The notes: a model not told the origin generated them from the sequence alone. Positions 1 through 5,782 are shown, counted from the first letter of the stretch. The stretch is DNA of 9,523 nt from Bifidobacterium breve (GCA_945889545.1 CAMDCC010000094.1:1-9523), one strand, 5' to 3'. Translations and numbers: made by a program.

Positions 1-129
1 ACTACTGCAATGAGTTTCGGCTCCTTCGCGGGGCCGCCACAGAACGCCCTCCTTCACCTCGATCGACCGTTTCGCGAGCTTGGCGAACTCGTGGGCCAGG
101 TGGTCGTGCGCCGTGCGTACCGACGCCAC
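1..129 (-). CDS. Possible hypothetical protein, 3' end outside window
   Basis: An open leftward frame runs off the left edge. From a GTG at 129 it gives 43 codons, beginning VASVRTAHDHLAHEFAKLAK and continuing with a charged stretch (IEVKEG, then LWRPREGAE). Nearly all codons end in G or C, as in the convincing genes of this window, and the peptide has the Lys/Glu/Ala balance of a helical protein. The overlapping rightward frame over 10-222 is rich in Arg and Pro and looks like its shadow. The frame is open further upstream to a TAG at about 218-216, but no ATG lies in it, so the start is uncertain (a CTG codon further upstream is an alternative). I do not recognise the family. It would be transcribed divergently from the toxin-antitoxin pair at 230. 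It could also be a gene remnant. Confidence 0.35.
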   Translation of the reverse strand, partial: MASVRTAHDHLAHEFAKLAKRSIEVKEGVLWRPREGAETHCSS

Positions 130-214
130 CCGACGTTCGGCGATCTCTCGAGCGACAAGCCTCAGGTCACACGCGCCCGAGTTCCCGGGCGCACCTGTGG
201 CATGCGCGTCATGA

Positions 215-223
215 TGCTATGAT
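215..223 (+). promoter_or_regulatory. Extended -10 promoter of the first antitoxin gene, probably leaderless
   Basis: TGC followed by TATGAT (218-223) matches an extended -10 element (TGn-TATAAT) with one mismatch in the hexamer. It ends 6 nt before the ATG at 230, so transcription would begin at or next to the start codon. The only purine-rich stretch (CGGAG) directly abuts the ATG and is too close to act as a Shine-Dalgarno site. No clear -35 box is seen 17 nt upstream, which an extended -10 can tolerate. Leaderless initiation is inferred from spacing only. Confidence 0.5.
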
Positions 224-229
224 GCGGAG

Positions 230-460
230 ATGGCGAAGACGCGGACGACACTCACGATCGACGAGGAAGTGCTGCGCGCAGTGAAGGTGCGCGCAGCCCG
301 TGCCGGCAAAGGCGACGGCGAGGTGATCGAGGAAGCCCTGCGCCGCGACCTAGGCCTCGACCTGCTCGATCGCCTGTGGGTTCGCAACGACCTCGGCGAA
401 GGCGAGGCGGTCGAACTTGCCGTTGAAGCCCAGCACGCGACTCGACACGCCACGCGCTGA
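230..460 (+). CDS. Ribbon-helix-helix antitoxin of a type II toxin-antitoxin pair
   Basis: A 76-residue protein with a short beta strand (TRTTLTID, residues 4-11) followed by two helices (about 12-26 and 30-42, with EVIEEALRRDLG). This is the ribbon-helix-helix DNA-binding fold of CopG/VapB-like antitoxins. The rest (about 43-76) is charged and probably binds and masks the toxin. The toxin gene starts 3 nt after this stop codon, the usual order and spacing of a type II pair. By family analogy the antitoxin, alone or with the toxin, represses its own promoter, where the extended -10 sits 6 nt before the ATG. The ATG at 230 is chosen because the strand-forming residues begin three codons later. 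The fold is clear; the exact antitoxin subfamily is not. Confidence 0.82.
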   Translation: MAKTRTTLTIDEEVLRAVKVRAARAGKGDGEVIEEALRRDLGLDLLDRLWVRNDLGEGEAVELAVEAQHATRHATR

Positions 461-463
461 GCG

Positions 464-877
464 GTGCGGGCGGTTCTCGACCCCAACGTCATCATTTCGG
501 CGCTGCTCGCACCCGGTGGCACCCCGGCCAGGGTGATACGCGCCTGGCTCGACGGGGCCTTCGAGCTCGTCGCCTCCGATGCGCTGCTGGCCGAGTTCCA
601 ACGCGCGACGGCATACCCCAAGCTCCGCAAGCGCATCGAGGCCGCGGAGGCACAGGAACTGGTGGAACTCCTTCGCCGTGAGGCGCAGATGATCGATGAC
701 CCCACCGACCCACCGAGCACCCGCTCTCCCGACCCGGGTGATGACTACCTCATCGCACTTGCCGCGGTGGCCCAGGCAGCGATCGTGTCTGGAGACCGTC
801 ATCTTCTGGGCCTGGCCGAGCATCTTCCCGTGTACTCGCCAGCAGAGTTCTTGATGCTGCTCGCGCAGGCTCCCTGA
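464..877 (+). CDS. PIN-domain toxin (putative ribonuclease) of a type II toxin-antitoxin pair
   Basis: A 137-residue single PIN domain. Its acidic metal-binding residues are visible: D6 (VLDPNVIISALL), E44 (LLAEFQRA), D94 (PGDDYLIALA) and D111 (SGDRHLLGL). The opening VLDxNVxxSAL and the PGDDYLIALA/SGDRHLL pair resemble the 'putative toxin-antitoxin system toxin component, PIN family' group (COG1569-like) rather than classic FWDSSA-type VapC. PIN toxins are Mg2+-dependent RNases that typically cleave tRNA or rRNA; the target of this one cannot be inferred. The start is GTG at 464, 3 nt after the antitoxin stop, so translation is probably coupled. The length is normal and all four acidic residues are present, so it looks intact. 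Confidence 0.85.
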   Translation: MRAVLDPNVIISALLAPGGTPARVIRAWLDGAFELVASDALLAEFQRATAYPKLRKRIEAAEAQELVELLRREAQMIDDPTDPPSTRSPDPGDDYLIALAAVAQAAIVSGDRHLLGLAEHLPVYSPAEFLMLLAQAP

Positions 878-954
878 TCGACCCGACCGACCCGAGCAGC
901 GACACGGCGATGATTCAACGTGAACGCACGGCGCGCCGGCAACCGCCAACCCGG

Positions 955-1209
955 CTACTTCAACCGCTTGGCGATCTTCTTGGCGAGTGCGATGGCTTCG
1001 TCGGGGATCGCGGTCGGATCCTCGGACTGGTCCACGATGTACAAGAAGAACGCCGACTTCTTCGTCCGGGCATACAGACCGAGAAAGGCACCGCCGGCAT
1101 CCACGCGCACGAAGGCCTCGGTCCCCACGCCGCTGATGTCATCGTCGGTCGCTCCCGAAGGCGTGACCAATTTGGCGCCGTCGTAGTTCACCGCCTCGGG
1201 CGCACACAC
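955..1209 (-). pseudogene. C-terminal fragment of an unidentified (possibly secreted or lipoprotein) protein
   Basis: The leftward frame from a GTG at 1209 to the TAG at 957-955 gives 84 residues. They include ISGVGTEAFVRVDAGGAFLG, a hydrophobic strand SAFFLYIVD and a helical end (DEAIALAKKIAKRLK). The pattern of 'GVGxEA', short strands, then a helix ending in Lys/Arg resembles the C-terminal half of actinobacterial extracellular DUF3558-like or sensor-type lipoproteins. That comparison is from memory and weak. No signal peptide, lipobox or N-terminal half is present. The 5' side runs directly into an out-of-frame ATPase fragment near 1200-1210. The best reading is the tail of a gene left after a deletion. 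It could instead be a small expressed ORF starting at this GTG, but no ribosome binding site supports that. Confidence 0.5.
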
Positions 1210-1450
1210 CGAACGGGATGTGCGTCAGCGAGTCGGTCGCAGCCAACCACTCCGTTGCGCGACCATCACTCGCGGCCTTGGCGAGGAACGCCCTGGCAAG
1301 GTACGTCTTGCCCACACCGGCCTCGCCTGCGACCACGACACCCGACAGGTCGCCGCCGAGATAAGCGGCCTCAACGAGGGCGAGCTCCTCGTGACGGCCG
1401 ACGAGGTCAACCGTCATGTCAACATTCTTGCCGCTGAACGCCAACGACAC
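1199..1450 (-). pseudogene. N-terminal fragment of a LuxR/LAL-type AAA ATPase regulator
   Basis: The leftward frame (GTG at 1450, or ATG at 1417) encodes DLVGRHEELALVEAA and then a Walker A motif GEAGVGKT (residues 42-49 from the GTG). ATDSLTHIPFGVCA follows. This is the start of the nucleotide-binding domain of large ATP-binding LuxR-family regulators or related STAND ATPases, which usually run to 800-1000 residues with a C-terminal HTH. Here the similarity stops after about 84 codons: the frame becomes GELRRRQIGHAFGSDRR and ends, while the neighbouring frame picks up a different protein's tail. No Walker B, sensor or HTH region remains, so the gene is non-functional as a regulator. It lies 39 nt downstream of the second VapC stop codon and in the same frame, which appears to be chance. 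Confidence 0.6.
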
Positions 1451-1489
1451 ACACGTTGGGATATCGACCGACGCGCTGCGGCGCGCGTG

Positions 1490-1924
1490 TCAGCGCGTGT
1501 CGAGCATCGTGATGGCCAAGCCTTCCCGGCGCGCCGCGTCTACGAGGCGCCGATCGAGCGACGCGAGCTCGACCGACGCGGGGTGCCCTTCGGACGCGGC
1601 GAGCGCGGCGGCCAGCTGGAGCGCGTCGGCGGCCCGGAGCTCATGGCCGCGCACCAGGCGCCGCGCCGTCGCGCGAACGGGGGACGTCGGCTGTACCTCG
1701 TGCCACGCACCGGCCAGCGCGTCTAGGCGCTCGAACGCCTGAGCGGTCGCCTCGGTGGTGAGTCCACCCGCACGCTCGACGCGTGCGAGCGCGGACGCGC
1801 ACTCGACCTCGCTTCCCCACCACGCGAGCATCGCCGGGTCGTTCTGGTAGAGCGCGGTCACAGCCGTGGTCGCCTCCTCGTGGACGAGCAGCGGGACGAT
1901 GGCCGAGCTGTCCCAGAACCTCAG
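1490..1924 (-). CDS. vapC: VapC-type PIN-domain toxin, probable CTG start
   Basis: A 144-residue PIN-domain ribonuclease. The expected first strand FWDSSAIVPLLV lies directly after a CTG at 1924, so the gene most likely starts there (LRFWDSSA, read as fMet). Using the first internal GTG would remove the first catalytic Asp. No ATG, GTG or TTG is available in frame just upstream. The four acidic residues are D5 (FWDSSA), E41 (SEVECASAL), D100 (AADALQLAA) and D124 (ASLDRRLV). By family, VapC cuts tRNA or rRNA when freed from its antitoxin. The CTG overlaps the antitoxin TGA as CTGA, so translation is probably coupled by termination-reinitiation, with low toxin output. It appears intact. Confidence 0.8.
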   Translation of the reverse strand: MRFWDSSAIVPLLVHEEATTAVTALYQNDPAMLAWWGSEVECASALARVERAGGLTTEATAQAFERLDALAGAWHEVQPTSPVRATARRLVRGHELRAADALQLAAALAASEGHPASVELASLDRRLVDAARREGLAITMLDTR

Positions 1925-2217
1925 CGCCCCGCCCGCCGTTCTTCGAGCAGCGCATCCACCACGCTTGCTCCGGCAGAAGGCCGCGGAGCCGGGTGCGCGA
2001 GCAACTCGAGCGCGAACGCGCCGCGCGCCGGCCGCACCGCTCCAGAACGCGCGAGCCGCGCCAGCCGACCGTCGTCATCGTCAGGGCGCTCCGCCGCCGA
2101 CTCCAGCCACGCGACCGGGATCCCGCGGTCGACGATCAGGATGGATTCGCCTGCGCGCACCTCATCGAGGAGGGCGCTGAGCCGGTTCTTGGCCTCGGTG
2201 ACGGACGCGACCCGCAT
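1921..2217 (-). CDS. Phd/YefM-family antitoxin of the VapC pair
   Basis: A 98-residue protein. The N-terminal half (MRVASVTEAKNRLSALLDEV, then GESILIVDRGIPVAWL, residues 24-38) is the Phd/YefM fold: a strand, the 'EAKxxLSxLLDEV' helix, and a 'GExIxIxxRGxPVA' hairpin. This part dimerises and binds operator DNA. An acidic run (DDDDG, 46-50) leads to an Ala/Arg/Pro-rich C-terminal region (about 51-98) that should wrap the toxin. It ends in a TGA overlapping the CTG of the downstream toxin. It reads in the same direction as the SDR gene 42 bp upstream, but a -10-like box directly before its ATG suggests its own promoter, as usual for autoregulated TA operons. Confidence 0.85.
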   Translation of the reverse strand: MRVASVTEAKNRLSALLDEVRAGESILIVDRGIPVAWLESAAERPDDDDGRLARLARSGAVRPARGAFALELLAHPAPRPSAGASVVDALLEERRAGR

Positions 2218-2223
2218 CTAGCC

Positions 2224-2229
2224 AGAATA
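2224..2229 (-). promoter_or_regulatory. -10 box of the Phd-type antitoxin gene, probably leaderless
   Basis: On the minus strand TATTCT (a TANNNT hexamer, typical of actinobacterial sigma-A promoters) ends 6 nt (GGCTAG) before the ATG at 2217. No Shine-Dalgarno-like stretch lies between them. This is the same geometry as at the first antitoxin gene. No clear TTGACA-like -35 box is seen 17 nt further upstream. It is an inference from spacing. Confidence 0.4.
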
Positions 2230-2259
2230 GCCTCGAGAATATGGCGCTGGAGCCCCACC

Positions 2260-3057
2260 TCAGGCCGGCATCGCCAAGCCGCCGTCGATCACGAGGGTCT
2301 GGCCCGTGCAGAACTTGCCGTCGTCGCTGGCGAAGAACACCGCCGCGCCCGCGAGATCTTCAGGCTCGAGACGCTGCTTCATCGCGGTCATACCCGTCAT
2401 CCCCTCGAGAAACATCTCGGGCACGACCTTCTTGGTGGCCTCAGTCATCGTGATCCCAGGCGCGATGCAGTTGACGGTGATCCCGTACTGACCGAGTTGC
2501 GCGGCCATGAACTTCGTGAGGCCGATCACTCCCCACTTGGTGATGCTGTAGCTGAAGTTGCCCAGACCGTTGAAGTCCATCGGCGGGAACATGTACGAGT
2601 ACGCCGCGCCCGACGACTGGTTGACGATGCGACCCCAGTTCTGCTTCACCATGTATGGGGCGACAGCGCGGCCCATGAGCCACGCGCCGTGCTGGTTCAC
2701 GCTCGTGACCTTCTGGAGGTACTCGTAGCTCACATCGGTGTTGTCGATGTCGTGATACAGCGCGGCGTTGTTGATGAGGATGTCGATCGTGCCGAACGCG
2801 TCGGCGGTCGCCTTGGCGCACGCCTCACCCGACTCCGGGTCGGCGATGTCGGTGCGCACGTAGATCGCCTCACCCAGACCCTTGATGGCATCCATGCCGG
2901 CCTTGCCGCGCCCTTCGTCGAGCTCGGCAACAACGACCTTGGCACCCTCCTCCAGGAACCGCTTGGCGTAGCCGAGACCGATGCCCTGGCCCGACCCGGT
3001 GATGATTGCGACCTTCCCGTCGAGGCGCCCTCCCCCGCTTGCCGTCAGACGCGCCAT
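2260..3057 (-). CDS. SDR-family NAD(P)-dependent oxidoreductase
   Basis: A 265-residue classical short-chain dehydrogenase/reductase, probably a 3-hydroxyacyl-CoA or hydroxysteroid/alcohol dehydrogenase. Visible motifs are the Rossmann TGSGQGIG (20-27), NNAA (96-99), N121, QSSG with the catalytic Ser (148-149), Y170 and K174 (YSITK), and the C-terminal IDGG (257-260). The acidic end of the second strand (VVAELDEG) suggests NAD(H) preference. The Ser-to-Tyr distance is about 21 residues instead of about 13, because of an insertion (AYSYMFPPMDFNGLGN) that probably forms part of the substrate pocket. The start ATG at 3057 shares one base with the stop of the hot-dog gene (TGATG), so the two are translationally coupled. 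The longer upstream frame is rejected for that reason. The exact substrate is unknown. Confidence 0.88.
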   Translation of the reverse strand: MARLTASGGGRLDGKVAIITGSGQGIGLGYAKRFLEEGAKVVVAELDEGRGKAGMDAIKGLGEAIYVRTDIADPESGEACAKATADAFGTIDILINNAALYHDIDNTDVSYEYLQKVTSVNQHGAWLMGRAVAPYMVKQNWGRIVNQSSGAAYSYMFPPMDFNGLGNFSYSITKWGVIGLTKFMAAQLGQYGITVNCIAPGITMTEATKKVVPEMFLEGMTGMTAMKQRLEPEDLAGAAVFFASDDGKFCTGQTLVIDGGLAMPA

Positions 3058-3551
3058 CAGACTCGGTGGATCAGGTTGAAGGTCTCGGTGATCACGGGCT
3101 CGTTCGTCAACTCGTCGCGCCACACCGTCTCCATGACGATGAACGTCATGGTCTTGCCCTTCGCAACCTTTTCGTACAGATCGGCGATCTTGCCTTCGCT
3201 TACCAGCACGTCGCCCACAACGATCGGCCGGTGGAACACGAAGTCCTGCTCGCCATGTAACACGATGCCCCCGTTGGCCATGAGCGCGCCCATGACCTCA
3301 TTCATGGGATGCCTTCCCTTGGCGGGGTCGGGTGGCTGCGCCTCGCCCACCTTGCCCATGTGCTGCATCGCGAAGCTGAAGGTGGGCGGCGCGGGAAGGT
3401 CATCAAAGCCCGCGGCCTTGGCCACGGCGGGATCGGAGTAGATCGGGTTGCGGTCCTGGAGGGCGCTCGCGAAGAACGACACCGGGCCACGCTCGATACG
3501 CACGCGACTCGCACCGGTGGGCTTACCGATCACACTCGTGTCCACTGCCAT
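3057..3551 (-). CDS. MaoC/HadA-like hot-dog fold protein (FAS1-type dehydratase N-terminal domain)
   Basis: A 164-residue single hot-dog domain of the MaoC-dehydratase N-terminal group, as in mycobacterial HadA-like subunits and steroid enoyl-CoA hydratase subunits. Diagnostic stretches are DRNPIYSDPAVAKAAGFDDL followed by APPTF (33-58), and LHGEQDFVFHRPIVVGD (98-114). Catalytic R-hydratases have DxNPxH at this site; here it is DRNPIY, with Tyr38 in place of the His. This suggests a non-catalytic subunit that pairs with a catalytic MaoC partner, which is not in the window. Possible role: hydration of an enoyl-CoA before oxidation by the adjacent SDR. The ATG at 3551 is preceded by a GAGGAG Shine-Dalgarno site (3562-3557), giving a firm start. 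It is the first gene of a two-gene leftward operon, divergent from the SDR at 3638. Confidence 0.85.
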   Translation of the reverse strand: MAVDTSVIGKPTGASRVRIERGPVSFFASALQDRNPIYSDPAVAKAAGFDDLPAPPTFSFAMQHMGKVGEAQPPDPAKGRHPMNEVMGALMANGGIVLHGEQDFVFHRPIVVGDVLVSEGKIADLYEKVAKGKTMTFIVMETVWRDELTNEPVITETFNLIHRV

Positions 3552-3564
3552 GCCCGCTCCTCGT

Positions 3565-3595
3565 TTGACGACCGCGGCGGACGCCGCGGTACCGT
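3565..3595 (+). promoter_or_regulatory. Candidate sigma-A-type promoter for the rightward SDR-thiolase genes
   Basis: TTGACG (3565-3570) and TACCGT (3590-3595, TANNNT) are separated by 19 nt. The spacing is slightly long but usable, especially by an activator- or repressor-controlled promoter. Transcription would begin near 3602, leaving a leader of about 35 nt that contains the GGAGG Shine-Dalgarno site (3624-3628), 9 nt before the ATG at 3638. The palindrome at 3571-3590 fills the spacer, where a bound repressor would block RNA polymerase. On the minus strand TTGAAA (3616-3611) could be a -35 for the leftward operon, but its -10 match is poor. Confidence 0.35.
3571..3590. promoter_or_regulatory. 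Perfect 20-bp palindrome, candidate operator in the divergent promoter region
   Basis: ACCGCGGCGGACGCCGCGGT has two 9-bp arms that are exact reverse complements around a 2-bp centre. It lies between two divergent operons, 19 nt from the leftward ATG and 47 nt from the rightward ATG. Such a dyad is the expected binding site of a dimeric repressor such as a TetR-family protein. A TetR gene lies about 3 kb away in the same cluster, though no copy of this dyad is seen in front of that gene. The GC-only arms could also arise by chance or form a hairpin in the leftward leader. Confidence 0.5.
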
Positions 3596-3608
3596 GACGC
3601 CAACGTCA
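3595..3608. promoter_or_regulatory. Second small dyad in the divergent promoter region
   Basis: TGACG-CCAA-CGTCA is an exact inverted repeat with 5-bp arms. It lies 4 nt from the 20-bp palindrome and overlaps the expected rightward transcription start. TGACG/CGTCA half-sites suit several dimeric regulators. The arms are short, so chance occurrence is quite possible. Confidence 0.25.
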
Positions 3609-3637
3609 GTTTTCAACGGAGTCGGAGGAACACGCAA

Positions 3638-4573
3638 ATGCCAGGGATGTTGGACGGCAAGGTGGCGATCGTCACGGGAGCCGGACGCGGGGTCGGACGC
3701 GGCGAAGCAGTGATGCTCGCCGACCACGGCGCCAAGGTCCTGGTGAACGACCTGGGCGGATCGGTCTCCGGCGAGGGCGCCGACCAGCGCGCCGCCGATG
3801 AGGTGGTGGACGTCATCAAGGCCCGTGGTGGCGAAGCTGCGTCGAACTACGACGACATCTCCGACTACCAGGGTGCCGAGAACCTGGTGAAGGCAGCGGT
3901 CTCCGCGTTCGGCGGCCTCGACGTGCTCGTGAACAACGCGGGCATCCTGCGCGACAAGATGATCTTCACGATGGCCGAAGAGGACTTCGACTCCGTCGTG
4001 CGCGTGCACATGAAGGGCACGTGGAACACGATGAGTCACGCCTCCAAGTACTGGCGTGAGCAGTCGAAGGCCGGCAACCAGCCGCGTGCGTCGATCGTGA
4101 ACACGGTCTCGAGTGCCGGGCTCCAGGGTCAGGCCAGCCAGTCGAACTACGGCGCGGCGAAAGCCGGCATCGCAGCGATGACGATCATCGCCAGCCTCGA
4201 GCTCGCCAACTATGGCGTGCGCGCCAACTGCATCGGCCCGGGCGGGTTCACCCGCATGGTGGGCCAGGCGATGGAGGGCATCGAGCTGAAGAACCCCGAG
4301 GAGTACACCGAGTTCAACGCCATGAACCCGGGGAACTCCGCCGCCGGTGTGGTGTACCTCGCTTCCGACGACTCGATCCCCGTCACCGGGCAGGTCCTGC
4401 GCGTGGTCGGGAACAACATGGCGCTCTACAAGCCATGGGAGCTCGGCGAGCAGTTCTTCAGCACCGACAAGGAAGGGAACCCCACCCAGTGGGATCCCGC
4501 CCAGATCGGCCCGACGCTCAACAAGTACGTGTTCAACACCGTCAACCCCGGCATCGCCCGCATCCAGCGCTGA
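3638..4573 (+). CDS. SDR-family 3-hydroxyacyl-CoA / hydroxysteroid dehydrogenase (MFE-2-like)
   Basis: A 311-residue classical SDR resembling the dehydrogenase unit of multifunctional enzyme 2 and actinobacterial steroid or branched acyl-CoA dehydrogenases. It probably oxidises a 3-hydroxyacyl-CoA to the 3-ketoacyl-CoA with NAD+. Motifs are TGAGRGVG (13-20), the acidic strand end VLVNDLGG (35-41), DVLVNNAG (95-102), S158 in NTVSSAG, and Y171/K175 (YGAAK). The spacing is canonical and all catalytic residues are present. The loop GGSVSGEGADQRAADEVV after strand 2 is typical of the MFE-2 type, as is the extended C-terminus (about 262-311, LYKPWELGEQFFSTD onwards). A GGAGG Shine-Dalgarno site 9 nt before the ATG fixes the start. 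The thiolase-like gene begins 13 nt downstream, so the two are probably co-transcribed and act in successive steps. Confidence 0.9.
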   Translation: MPGMLDGKVAIVTGAGRGVGRGEAVMLADHGAKVLVNDLGGSVSGEGADQRAADEVVDVIKARGGEAASNYDDISDYQGAENLVKAAVSAFGGLDVLVNNAGILRDKMIFTMAEEDFDSVVRVHMKGTWNTMSHASKYWREQSKAGNQPRASIVNTVSSAGLQGQASQSNYGAAKAGIAAMTIIASLELANYGVRANCIGPGGFTRMVGQAMEGIELKNPEEYTEFNAMNPGNSAAGVVYLASDDSIPVTGQVLRVVGNNMALYKPWELGEQFFSTDKEGNPTQWDPAQIGPTLNKYVFNTVNPGIARIQR

Positions 4574-4586
4574 AACCCGACCCGCA

Positions 4587-5744
4587 GTGAGCGCGACCAA
4601 GGACGGGGTTGCGATTGCTGGCGCGGCGCTGTCGGACTGCGGCCGCGTCGACGTCAAGACGCCATTCGAGCTCCACTACCAAGCGGCGAGTCGCGCGCTC
4701 GCCGATGCCGGGCTCACGAAGGACGACGTCGATGGGTTTGGTTCTAGCGGCACCGGCCTGCTCGCTCCGATCGAGGTTGCTGAGTACCTGGGGCTCCGAC
4801 CCACCTGGGTAGACGGCACCGGTGTGGGTGGAAGCACGTGGGAGTTCATGGTCGAGCACGCGTGTGAGGCGATCCAGGCCGGTCACGCCGAGGTGGTCGT
4901 ACTCGTGTACGGATCCACGACGCGTGCCGACCTCAAAGCGCGCCGACGGGCCACGTCGAACCTCTCGTTCGGTGTGCGTGGGCCGATCCAGTTCGAGGTT
5001 CCGTACGGGCACACGCTGATCTCGAAGTACGCCATGACAGCACGGCGACACATGCACGAGTTCGGTACGACCATCGAGCAGCTCGCGGAGATCTCAGTGT
5101 CGAGTCGGTACAACGCGTCGCTCAACCCCGACGCGTACTACCGCGACCCCATCACCATCGACGACGTGCAGAGCGCTCGCATGATGGCCGACCCGCTCAC
5201 AAAGCTGCACTGCTGTATCCGCAGCGACGGCGGAGGTGCTGTCGTGATCACGTCGGCGGAGCGGGCCCGCGATCTCGCCAAGCGACCAGTCGCGGTACTC
5301 GGCACCGGCGAGGCCGTCTCGCACACGACCATGAGCGAATGGGTGGACTTCACCGAGTCTCCGGCCTTGCGGTCCGGGCGGCTGGCGTTCGAGCGGGCCG
5401 GGATCACCCCGGCCGACGTCGATGTGTGTCAGTTCTACGACGCGTTCACGCCGATGGTCTTGCTCACGTTCGAGGCACTCGGCTTCTGCGACAAGGGCGA
5501 AGGTGGACCGTTCGTGGAGGGAGGGAGGATGCGCGTCGGCGGCGCGCTCCCCACCAACACCGATGGCGGTGGCCTCTCGGCCTGCCATCCCGGGATGCGC
5601 GGCATGTTCCTCCTCGTAGAAGCGGTGAAGCAGCTACGTGGTGAGGCGGGCGAGCGCCAGGTCGTCGACGCCGAGATCGCGTGCGTGAACGGCACCGGCG
5701 GCTGGTTCTCATCGGCCAGCACCGTGCTCCTCGGAGTGGGCTGA
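4587..5744 (+). CDS. Thiolase-like lipid-transfer protein (Ltp-type; no nucleophilic Cys)
   Basis: A 385-residue thiolase-fold protein of the SCP-x/lipid-transfer group (COG0183-like). GTGVGGSTWEF (78-87) occupies the place where true thiolases carry the nucleophilic Cys; a Gly/Ser stretch replaces it. YDAF (284-287) replaces the HDCF-type motif, followed by LGFCDKGEGGPFV. HPG (334-336) and CVNGTGGWFSS (366-376) mark the C-terminal active-site loops. Cys-less members such as Ltp2 act as retro-aldolases, releasing a short acyl unit from bulky steroid-side-chain CoA esters, usually complexed with a DUF35 protein. No such partner is visible here. The GTG at 4587, 13 nt after the SDR stop, precedes the domain's first strand (GVAIAGAALS). 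The frame is open further upstream, but only as a shadow of the SDR gene. No strong ribosome binding site is seen, consistent with coupling. Function is by family; substrate unknown. Confidence 0.85.
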   Translation: MSATKDGVAIAGAALSDCGRVDVKTPFELHYQAASRALADAGLTKDDVDGFGSSGTGLLAPIEVAEYLGLRPTWVDGTGVGGSTWEFMVEHACEAIQAGHAEVVVLVYGSTTRADLKARRRATSNLSFGVRGPIQFEVPYGHTLISKYAMTARRHMHEFGTTIEQLAEISVSSRYNASLNPDAYYRDPITIDDVQSARMMADPLTKLHCCIRSDGGGAVVITSAERARDLAKRPVAVLGTGEAVSHTTMSEWVDFTESPALRSGRLAFERAGITPADVDVCQFYDAFTPMVLLTFEALGFCDKGEGGPFVEGGRMRVGGALPTNTDGGGLSACHPGMRGMFLLVEAVKQLRGEAGERQVVDAEIACVNGTGGWFSSASTVLLGVG

Positions 5745-5782
5745 ATCGTCATCCGGCTCCGTCACGGCTCCGAAGACTCGTC

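Noticed and set aside
10..222. A 70-codon plus-strand ORF before the first antitoxin
   Set aside because: Arg/Pro-rich and ends in odd Met-rich sequence; the opposite strand has better codon bias.
1783..3441. A 552-codon open frame on the plus strand opposite VapBC, the SDR and the hot-dog gene
   Set aside because: It crosses four good minus-strand genes and has an Arg/His/Pro-rich composition typical of antisense frames in GC-rich DNA.
4347..4586. Upstream extension of the thiolase-like frame into the SDR gene
   Set aside because: The extra 80 residues are a Ser/Thr/Arg-rich shadow of the SDR; the domain begins right after GTG 4587.
3530..4657. A 375-codon minus-strand frame opposite the MFE-2-like SDR
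   Set aside because: It is antisense to a gene with all SDR motifs and a strong ribosome binding site; the protein (many His, Val, Gly) shows no domain.
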